Source of the DNA: Oscillospiraceae bacterium
GTDB lineage: Bacteria; Bacillota; Clostridia; Oscillospirales; Oscillospiraceae
Direction: 5' to 3'
DNA: 61,253 nucleotides
NCBI GenBank assembly: GCA_016282135.1
Contig: JAEEKA010000064.1
Span: forward strand, 1 to 61,253
This document shows positions 15,492 through 22,197 of this stretch, piece by piece. The position numbers were made by a program, and so were the translations under genes. A model generated the notes under the pieces. That model searched no databases. It worked only from the letters and a program-made list of their open reading frames with translations, and was not told the origin of the DNA. Within the stretch, counting starts at the first letter, position 1. The number at the start of each line of letters is the position of its first letter.

Positions 15492-16054
15492 TCGCCGGAA
15501 CCCAGCAGGCCGATATCCGCCGCGTGGGCCTTCATGCCTTCAATGCAGATTTCCGCCACCTCGCTGACGGACATGCCCAGCATCTCGCAGCCCCGCTGGA
15601 TCAGCTCCCGGTCGCACTTGGCGGCAAACTTTTTGTCCTTGAACTTCTTCATGAAGCTCTTGGTTTCCAGGTCGGTGATTCCAAGGGGCCGCATTCTGGC
15701 GCTGGCCTGGATGATGCCGGTCAGCTCGTCTACCGTGAACAGGCTCTTTTCCAGATCGGTTTCCGGCTTTACGTCGGTGCAGTGACCGTAGCCGTGGCTC
15801 AGGATCGCACGCACGTCCGCCTCCGGGACACCGGCCTCCAGCAGGGGCTTTTCGGTGAATTGCAGGTGGGCGTCCGGGTGCTTTTCATAGTCGTAATCGT
15901 GCAGATAGCCCACAGCCATCCAGTGCTCCCGGTCCTGGCCGAAGTGCTCCGCCATCGCCCCCATGGCGTACATGACGTTTTTGGCGTGGAGGATCAGGTG
16001 CTCCTCCGTTACCTGAGAATCGTGGAGCGCTCTTGCTTGCTGCAGGGTCAACAT
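15488..16054 (-). CDS. HD domain metal-dependent hydrolase
   Basis: The 188-residue protein has the HD signature 'VGYLHDYDYEKHP' (His52-Asp53) and a further 'LSHGYGH'. HD proteins hydrolyse phosphate esters, often nucleotides; small stand-alone forms like this are usually uncharacterised. The start ATG at 16054 has AGAGGAAG ahead. It lies 30 bases after the LanT gene on the same strand and may be co-transcribed with the lanthipeptide operon, although its function looks unrelated. Confidence 0.85.
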   Translation of the reverse strand: MLTLQQARALHDSQVTEEHLILHAKNVMYAMGAMAEHFGQDREHWMAVGYLHDYDYEKHPDAHLQFTEKPLLEAGVPEADVRAILSHGYGHCTDVKPETDLEKSLFTVDELTGIIQASARMRPLGITDLETKSFMKKFKDKKFAAKCDRELIQRGCEMLGMSVSEVAEICIEGMKAHAADIGLLGSGE

Positions 16055-16083
16055 TTGAAGACTTCCTCTCTGAATGGATTATT

Positions 16084-18192
16084 CTACTCATTTGCGCCGC
16101 ATTGATACAGAGCAAAGTATTCGCCGCCCTTTTGCATCAACGCATCGTGGGTGCCCTCCTCCACCACGCGGCCGTCCTTCATGACGTAGATGTGATCCGC
16201 GTCGGCAACGGTGGAGAGCCGGTGGGCAATGACCACCAGGGTAAGGCCCAGCTTGTTCAGCTCGTCAAAAATCTGATGCTCTGTGATGGAGTCCAGAGCG
16301 CTGGTGGCCTCGTCCAGCAGGAGGATCTTCGGCTTGGACATCAATGCCCGGGCCAAAATGATCCGCTGTTTTTGTCCGCCGGAGAAAACAGAGCCCTTTT
16401 CCGCCACCATTGTCGCGGCTTTCATGGGCAGCCCCATGATGTCGTCGTAGATTCTGGTGATTTTGCAGACCTCGTCCACCTGGTCCTGGGTATAATCCTC
16501 GGCCAGCATGACGAGATTATCCAGAATGGAGCGGCCCAACAGCGTTCCGTCCTGCCCCACGTAACCAAAGATATGCCGAAGCGCTTTGTTATCCATGGAT
16601 TCGGAATCCGTCCCGTCAAACAGGATTTTCCCCTCCGCGGGCGCGTACATTTTGATCAACAGCTTTGCGATGGAGGATTTTCCGCTGCCGGAGCCGCCGA
16701 TGATTGCGATTTTCTTTCCCTTTTCAATGGTCATGGAGACGTCCTTCAGGACCAGCGGAGCGTGCTTGTCGTAACGGAAGGAAACGTGATCCAGCTGAAT
16801 TTTGGAAATGTCTTCCGGCTTTTTGTCGCCGCTTTTTTCTTCGGGGTGAAAGACAATATCCTTCACCCGATCCGTCAGGTTGCCCATGGTGCGGAAGGAA
16901 TTGACGGAGGAAAAGAGATTCATCGCAAAGGAGGAAACGATTGTTGACAGGGAATACAGGGAAATCGCCGTACCCATTGTGATCCGGTCGGCGCTCACCA
17001 TGTAGAAGGCGGCCAGAAGAATCACCAGCGGAAGTACCAGGGTAAGAACTGCGGTCAGAGAGTTGTAAAAGGCCTCGCTTCGGCTTTTTTGCAAGTTCTT
17101 TTTCACAGAATCCGCAAAGGATTTTTCCCACTCGGAGTAAAATGTGTCCTCCCGCCCGTAGGCCTTTAATTCGCAGATGGAGCTGAGAAATTCAAACTGC
17201 TTTCCCTTCAGCCGGGATCTGCTGCTGATTTCCGACTGATTCAGGCGGACCACCCGATTGTTGGAAAGGCGCAGGACGATGAAGGAGAGCAGCAGCAGCA
17301 GCGCCATCACCCAAAAGAGCCGGAGGGAGCTGACAGCAAAAAAGATGGACAGGATTACCACCGCGCCTCCGGAGATCAGGGAGTTGACCATGAGAACGCT
17401 GTAGCTGTCGTTGATGGTATCGATGCAGTCCAGATTGTAAGAGATCACGCCCAGCGGCCGCATCAGGAAATACCGGAAGTCCGATTTCCCCAGTTTTTCC
17501 ATGGCCAGGGAGAAGAAGGATTTATAGATTCTGGATTTGACCACTACGCTGAACAGGGTGCTGACGGTATAGGCGATCGCGTATCCCAAAAGCGCCGCCC
17601 CGCCGATCAGGATCAAGGGATTCATCTCGGTAGTTGGAGCGTCTATGATTTTTTGCACCAGCATGGGGACGACGGTGGAAATGACGTAGGCCAGCAGGCT
17701 CAGCAGCAGCACGGAGGCGATCAGCAGCTTGTTTTTTGCCAGCAAAAACGTATAATTCCACCACAGGGAGCGGCCGGGCGCCCGCTTTTCAAAGCGCTCC
17801 GAGGGCTTTGGGCAGAAGATCAGGCCGGAAAACAGCTGGTCAAATTCTTCCAAGGAAACGATGACCCGTCCGGCTCCGGGGTCAACGATATAGACCCGGC
17901 TGCCCTTGGTTTTTTCGATTACAACGTAATGGGAGCCCTCCCAAAAAGCGATGGCCGGCAGGGGAATGGCGGGAAGGTGCTCCCGTTTACAGCGGTAGAT
18001 CTTGCAGTCAAAGCCCAGCCATTCCAGCAGCGTGCTCAACTGTTTGCCGGAAATGCCGTCTCGGCCGGGCTGCTGGTAGTCCCGGAGCTCTTCCAGCGAG
18101 ACGCTGCGTCCGTAGTACTGGGAGATCATGGCGGCACAGCACAGACCGCATTCAGTTTTCAGAAACTGTGAGACAACTTTGATTTTTTTCAT
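16084..18192 (-). CDS. Peptidase-containing lanthipeptide ABC exporter (LanT)
   Basis: The 702-residue protein has an N-terminal C39 peptidase domain with catalytic 'TECGLCCAAMI' (Cys15), 'GSHYVVIEK' (His near 98) and 'YIVDPGAG' (Asp near 113). A six-helix membrane region follows (about 150-430), then an ATPase domain with Walker A 'GGSGSGKSSI', signature 'FSGGQKQRI' and Walker B 'ILLLDEATSAL'. It should cut the leader from modified peptides and export the core across the membrane. It starts 13 bases after the LanM gene ends, so both are in one operon. The four precursor genes upstream are its likely cargo. Confidence 0.92.
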   Translation of the reverse strand: MKKIKVVSQFLKTECGLCCAAMISQYYGRSVSLEELRDYQQPGRDGISGKQLSTLLEWLGFDCKIYRCKREHLPAIPLPAIAFWEGSHYVVIEKTKGSRVYIVDPGAGRVIVSLEEFDQLFSGLIFCPKPSERFEKRAPGRSLWWNYTFLLAKNKLLIASVLLLSLLAYVISTVVPMLVQKIIDAPTTEMNPLILIGGAALLGYAIAYTVSTLFSVVVKSRIYKSFFSLAMEKLGKSDFRYFLMRPLGVISYNLDCIDTINDSYSVLMVNSLISGGAVVILSIFFAVSSLRLFWVMALLLLLSFIVLRLSNNRVVRLNQSEISSRSRLKGKQFEFLSSICELKAYGREDTFYSEWEKSFADSVKKNLQKSRSEAFYNSLTAVLTLVLPLVILLAAFYMVSADRITMGTAISLYSLSTIVSSFAMNLFSSVNSFRTMGNLTDRVKDIVFHPEEKSGDKKPEDISKIQLDHVSFRYDKHAPLVLKDVSMTIEKGKKIAIIGGSGSGKSSIAKLLIKMYAPAEGKILFDGTDSESMDNKALRHIFGYVGQDGTLLGRSILDNLVMLAEDYTQDQVDEVCKITRIYDDIMGLPMKAATMVAEKGSVFSGGQKQRIILARALMSKPKILLLDEATSALDSITEHQIFDELNKLGLTLVVIAHRLSTVADADHIYVMKDGRVVEEGTHDALMQKGGEYFALYQCGANE

Positions 18193-18204
18193 GGATTCCT
18201 ATCC

Positions 18205-21087
18205 TCACGGTATTTCCAGCGCTAAAACGGAGGGAATGTCCGGCCGCAGCTGCTGCAGCAGGCAGTAGCCCAGACCGCATAATCCGTCCATGAAGGAGAT
18301 TTGCAGGGTGTTTGTGGCGTCCCGCATCAGGACGCCGTCTTCCCGCAGCAGCCGCAGCAGCCGGGACAGGCCCTGGGCGGCTGCCTGGGCCGCGCTCTCG
18401 TCGCCGCTGCGCTTCGCGTACCATTGCAGCGCCGACAGATTCCCTGCCAGACCGTGGCAGAGCAGGGGGCGCTCGTCGCCGGAGCGTACGGCATCTATGG
18501 TGCAGCGGAGGGCCAGGGCGATGTCACGCTCTGCCAAAGCCCGGTCCGCGTCCTTGATGAAGGGTCGAGCCAGCTCCCGGGCGATCAGGATTCCCGGCCC
18601 GCCGTAGCACCAGGCGTTCATGCCGGTTCGATATCCGTCGGTGGTGTCCCAGCTGTTTCGCGCGGGGTTGTATTTTGCGCTTTCCCACCCCATAAGGTCC
18701 AGCCCCGCAGCGTAGTAGTTCTCATTGCCGGTGACGCCGCTGAGCATCAGCAGGGCGGTGCTGATGCCGGCGTATCCGTGGGCAAAGCCGGTTTGCTCGA
18801 TCAGCTGACCGGCGGAACAGGCTTCGTACAGCGTTTCTCCGCAGACCTCGGCCAGGGTACGCAGTCCGGCAAAGCCCGGCAGCTTGCCCCAGGCGTTCAG
18901 ACAGCAGATCATGAGCCCTGCGTGGCCGGAAATGACGTCACATTCCGTGGGAAACGCTTTCACCATTGGAATCATTTGCCGGCAAAGCTGCTCCGCGGCT
19001 TCCAGGTGCCGGTCGTCCTTTGTGGCGCCGTAAAGATAGAGATGGAGATACAGAGCGGAGCCCAGGCCGGTAAAAACGCCGATGCTGCGGTCTGCGCCGC
19101 TCAGAAACAGAGGCGTTTGCAGGGGAGAATCCGGACTGGTGACAGCGTGGAGCATGGCCTCATAAGCCTGCCGTCCCCGGCCCAGAACGGCGGCGTACTG
19201 GAAATAAAACAGGGTAGAACCGATCCCGCTGTACAGAATCGGCGGCTCCGGCTGCAACATGACTTTCCCGTTTCCCGGTGCGCCGGCCAGGTACAGGGGG
19301 GAGGGATCGTCCGTCGGCGTGATGCGGAAGTATCGCTCCCGGAGATCGACGATCCAATCGGCCAGGGCGGTGATCTGTGCGGCTTGCCCCGAAGCACGAA
19401 AAACAGCGGGGTCAATGGGATAGTACCGTTTTTCCCGGTAATCCGGATGGGTCAGCGCTCTGCGCAGGCAGAACAGCTGCCGGAAGCAGTCAGCCTCGCT
19501 CAGCCTGCCGACAAACGCAGAAAACAGCTCTTCCACCGAATACCGATAGAAGCCCTCCGCCACACAGCCCTCCGATGAGAACAGGTCCCGGGAGGAGAAG
19601 GTGGTATAAAAATAGGGGACGTCGTCCTGCAGTAATTGTCGGATCTCCGATTGGACGAGGAGCCGGTGCTCCGGGGAATAAAAGCCGCTCTTGCCCTTGA
19701 GCTTTCCAAAGACTGCCATCCGGGTCTCGCTGCTTCCCAGATAGGAGGGGTGATAGCTTGCGATCAGGTATTTTCCGTACAGCTCCGTATCCCGGAAAAG
19801 CTGGCGGAATACGCCCTTTGCAAAGAAACCGGAGCGGGCCAGCCCCAACAGCGCCTCCCGGCGGGCCAGGGCTGCCTCATAGGCGTCCCGGAAGCCCTTG
19901 GAAAGCGTATCGACGTAATCCCCGGCGTGAAGGGGACAGTGGGCAAGATAGGGGAGATTGGTATAAATCGTCTCTTCCGGGGGAAGGACTTCCTCGGAAA
20001 AGCTCATCTCATCCGTGCCCGGCCGGACGATGGTTTGCACCGGGGGCGGCGCCTTTCCGGTGTCCAGACCCCACAGGATTCCGTTGCCGATGTAGCGCTC
20101 AAAGAGCTTTCCGGGCAAAAGGTCCGCCGGAAGCAGGCCGGAGGCAAAGACGGAACGCAGAATAAAGCGCTTCCAGGGGTCCACGGAATCCATGTGATAG
20201 CCCTTCAGACAGTGCTGGTTGTGGAACATGGTTTCCGTATCCACAAGCACCGGGGAATCTCCCCAGGCCACGATGTTCTCCCGGTGCAGATCGCAGCAGG
20301 CGGTGAGATAGGCCAGGAAGATCAGGGCGCCCAGACGGTACATATAGCGCTCCGCCTCGGTCTCATCCCGGCAGGCTCGGTGGGAAATGTACTCCTGCCA
20401 GCCGTAGCCGTCCCGGGAGAGGACCCGCAAATGCCGCAGTGGGAAAGCCAGCTTCCCGGAGGCGTTCAGCCATTGGGCCAATCCGGAAAAAATAAGATCG
20501 TTTTCCAGGGAATGGGGCTTGTAGACCAGCTTTTGATTTCCGTTTACCGTCAAAATGGCGACGGTTCTGCCGCCGTTGTGGGTATCCCCCTGGCTCACCT
20601 CCAGGTCGTCGACGGAAGCGATGGGAGCGCCGAGAAATTCGTTCAGCAGGTCAAAATCGTCCAGCAGCCGGTCAAGAAGCTCCGCAACAGCGGCCAGAGA
20701 GCAGCGGACTCGGTTGGAGACAAGCCGGCCCAACTCGGTGGAGGGCGCCAGCAGTTGTTCTCTGCGCGCAAGCAGACAGTTTTGCAGGAAAAACTGATAC
20801 CGGGCCTCCGGGGTCTCCCCCCGGAGATCCTTCTTCGCGTAATACAGCTCTCCCAGAAAGCTGCGGGAGCACAGACGAACAAGGGCGCTCAAAAGCGCCT
20901 TTCCCAAGGATAAAAGAATCGCCCCGGTATTACACGCAACCCCTGGCTTCCGCTGCCGGAAGGTCGCCAAACGCTCCTCCACAGCGGACAAATACGTTAA
21001 AAGAGTTGTCTGGAATACCGGACCGAAAAAACCGTCGGCCTTTTCAATTAACTGCGCGCAGACAGTCTGCGCTTCGCGATGCAACAT
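18205..21087 (-). CDS. lanM: Class II lanthipeptide synthetase LanM
   Basis: The 960-residue bifunctional enzyme has an N-terminal dehydratase with 'GDTHNGGR' (about 167-174), 'LVYKPHSL' (about 187-194), 'CDLHRENIVAWG' (about 265-276) and 'LVDTETMF'. The C-terminal LanC-like cyclase has 'GFAHGYAG', then zinc ligands in 'WCYGGPG' (Cys near 827) and 'LLCHGLAG' (Cys-His near 877). It should phosphorylate and dehydrate Ser/Thr in the cores and then add Cys to form (methyl)lanthionine rings. I use the ATG at 21087, which has AGGGTGG five bases ahead; a GTG at 21096 would add three residues. The length and the intact motifs suggest an active enzyme. Confidence 0.95.
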   Translation of the reverse strand: MLHREAQTVCAQLIEKADGFFGPVFQTTLLTYLSAVEERLATFRQRKPGVACNTGAILLSLGKALLSALVRLCSRSFLGELYYAKKDLRGETPEARYQFFLQNCLLARREQLLAPSTELGRLVSNRVRCSLAAVAELLDRLLDDFDLLNEFLGAPIASVDDLEVSQGDTHNGGRTVAILTVNGNQKLVYKPHSLENDLIFSGLAQWLNASGKLAFPLRHLRVLSRDGYGWQEYISHRACRDETEAERYMYRLGALIFLAYLTACCDLHRENIVAWGDSPVLVDTETMFHNQHCLKGYHMDSVDPWKRFILRSVFASGLLPADLLPGKLFERYIGNGILWGLDTGKAPPPVQTIVRPGTDEMSFSEEVLPPEETIYTNLPYLAHCPLHAGDYVDTLSKGFRDAYEAALARREALLGLARSGFFAKGVFRQLFRDTELYGKYLIASYHPSYLGSSETRMAVFGKLKGKSGFYSPEHRLLVQSEIRQLLQDDVPYFYTTFSSRDLFSSEGCVAEGFYRYSVEELFSAFVGRLSEADCFRQLFCLRRALTHPDYREKRYYPIDPAVFRASGQAAQITALADWIVDLRERYFRITPTDDPSPLYLAGAPGNGKVMLQPEPPILYSGIGSTLFYFQYAAVLGRGRQAYEAMLHAVTSPDSPLQTPLFLSGADRSIGVFTGLGSALYLHLYLYGATKDDRHLEAAEQLCRQMIPMVKAFPTECDVISGHAGLMICCLNAWGKLPGFAGLRTLAEVCGETLYEACSAGQLIEQTGFAHGYAGISTALLMLSGVTGNENYYAAGLDLMGWESAKYNPARNSWDTTDGYRTGMNAWCYGGPGILIARELARPFIKDADRALAERDIALALRCTIDAVRSGDERPLLCHGLAGNLSALQWYAKRSGDESAAQAAAQGLSRLLRLLREDGVLMRDATNTLQISFMDGLCGLGYCLLQQLRPDIPSVLALEIP

Positions 21088-21117
21088 TCGAACCACCCTA
21101 AATATTTGTCAGCGCAC

Positions 21118-21151
21118 TGCAGGCTGCGCCTGTGTCCGGACGCAGCCCGCA
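21118..21151 (-). promoter_or_regulatory. Hairpin between the precursor genes and lanM
   Basis: TGCAGGCTGCG and CGCAGCCCGCA pair with one mismatch. There is no T run. It could shield the abundant precursor message or dampen translation of lanM; this is inference. Confidence 0.45.
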
Positions 21152-21272
21152 GAGGAATCGACTCTGTAGCTGGGGAAAGGTGCTTTTGATCATTCATTCC
21201 CGGAATGAAGGCAGAGGTACAATTTCATCGACGCCGTCGGCAGGACCGACGAGCTTCAGATAATAGCGGTTA

Positions 21273-21416
21273 TCAGATGCAGATTCCGCCCATTCCCAAA
21301 AGGGGCTTAAACCCGGGGGTGTTGCTGAGGCAGGCAGCGGAAACCTCCGTCACCTCTTCCGCCTGAACTTCAAGCTCTTCCAGATTGATTGCGCCGGTCA
21401 TCTTTTCGTAAGTCAT
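21273..21416 (-). CDS. Lanthipeptide precursor D, 47 aa
   Basis: The leader (residues 1-28) starts MTYEKMTGAINLEELEV and ends EVSAA. The predicted core of 19 residues is CLSNTPGFKPLLGMGGICI, with two Cys, one Ser and one Thr, so up to two rings are possible. The start has AGGAGGAACGCTC-ATG. It is the precursor gene closest to lanM (185 bases away). The core ends in a Gly-rich, hydrophobic stretch with a near-terminal Cys. Confidence 0.88.
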   Translation of the reverse strand: MTYEKMTGAINLEELEVQAEEVTEVSAACLSNTPGFKPLLGMGGICI

Positions 21417-21503
21417 GAGCGTTCCTCCTGAAAATCTTGTTGTTTTCTCTTTCGCGTCAGCGAGGCTGACAAATTCCGTTGGTTTCTTACGGTTGGCGGA
21501 GAA

Positions 21504-21647
21504 TCAGAGGCACAGCAGCGGGTACATTTCACGGAAAAACTGTGAGAAGCTGGTGGCCAAAATCGCAGCGGAAACTTCCGTAACCTCTTCCGCCTGGACC
21601 TCAAGCGCTTCCAGATCGATTGCGCCGGTCATCTTTTCGTAAGTCAT
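21504..21647 (-). CDS. Lanthipeptide precursor C, 47 aa
   Basis: The leader is identical in protein sequence to that of precursor B over residues 1-28. The predicted core is ILATSFSQFFREMYPLLCL: one Thr, two Ser and a single Cys near the C-terminus, so one ring plus possible free dehydro residues. The site GAGGTAATTCC-ATG is strong. Another frame across this region gives a longer but meaningless protein. Confidence 0.87.
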   Translation of the reverse strand: MTYEKMTGAIDLEALEVQAEEVTEVSAAILATSFSQFFREMYPLLCL

Positions 21648-21711
21648 GGAATTACCTCCTCAATAGTTGGTTGTGGTCTCCCTGCTGTCAGCGGACCTGA
21701 CAGACCTGGTT

Positions 21712-21861
21712 TTATTCGTTGCAGAACCCGTAAAAAGCGGCCAGGCGCCAGTTGCCGGAAATCAACGTGCAAACACCGGCGGCGGAAACCTCCGTCACCT
21801 CTTCGGCCTGAACCTCAAGCGCTTCCAGATCGATCGCACCGGTCATTTTTTCGTAAGTCAT
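21712..21861 (-). CDS. Lanthipeptide precursor B, 49 aa
   Basis: The leader (MTYEKMTGAIDLEALEV ... EVSAA) is followed by a core beginning GVCTLISGNW and ending FYGFCNE, with two Cys, one Thr and one Ser: a two-ring arrangement is possible. GGAGGTATTCCC precedes the ATG. It lies 29 bases after precursor A stops. Confidence 0.88.
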   Translation of the reverse strand: MTYEKMTGAIDLEALEVQAEEVTEVSAAGVCTLISGNWRLAAFYGFCNE

Positions 21862-21890
21862 GGGAATACCTCCTTGCACTCTTTGATTTC

Positions 21891-22022
21891 TCAGTTGAAG
21901 ACGAAAATTCTGCAGAAAGCCAGGCTCCAAGTTTCGGCAGCGGCAGAAACTTCGGCAACTTCTTCGGCCTGAACTTCCAGCTCGTCCAAATTGATCGCGC
22001 CGGTTATCTTTTCATAAGTCAT
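21891..22022 (-). CDS. Lanthipeptide precursor A, 43 aa
   Basis: First gene of the operon. The leader is the most divergent of the four (MTYEKITGAINLDELEV ... VAEVSAA). The core AETWSLAFCRIFVFN is the shortest and most hydrophobic, with one Thr, one Ser and one Cys, so only one ring can form. GGAGGTAATCCC precedes the ATG, and a consensus-like promoter lies 90 bases upstream. Confidence 0.87.
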   Translation of the reverse strand: MTYEKITGAINLDELEVQAEEVAEVSAAAETWSLAFCRIFVFN

Positions 22023-22110
22023 GGGATTACCTCCAATATGATGATTCGCTTTGCTCCAGCTACAGAGCCGATGGATTGGCAGGCGGCGTATCCCGTCTGC
22101 GGGCATAAAA

Positions 22111-22139
22111 AGCATACAAAAAAATAGGGGAAAAGTCAA
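22111..22139 (-). promoter_or_regulatory. Promoter of the lanthipeptide operon
   Basis: On the minus strand TTGACT (22134-22139), a 17-base AT-rich spacer and TATGCT (22111-22116). It lies between the GH3 stop and precursor A, so the operon has its own start even though GH3 points the same way. Confidence 0.8.
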
Positions 22140-22197
22140 ATATATACACATAAACGAATAAAAAATTGTTGGCCTGCACAAATTCAAATTCCTCTTT

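Noticed and set aside
21413-21604. A 63-codon minus-strand frame over the lanthipeptide precursors
   Set aside because: It is out of frame with the two conserved-leader genes there; its Arg/Ser-rich product has no conserved start site.
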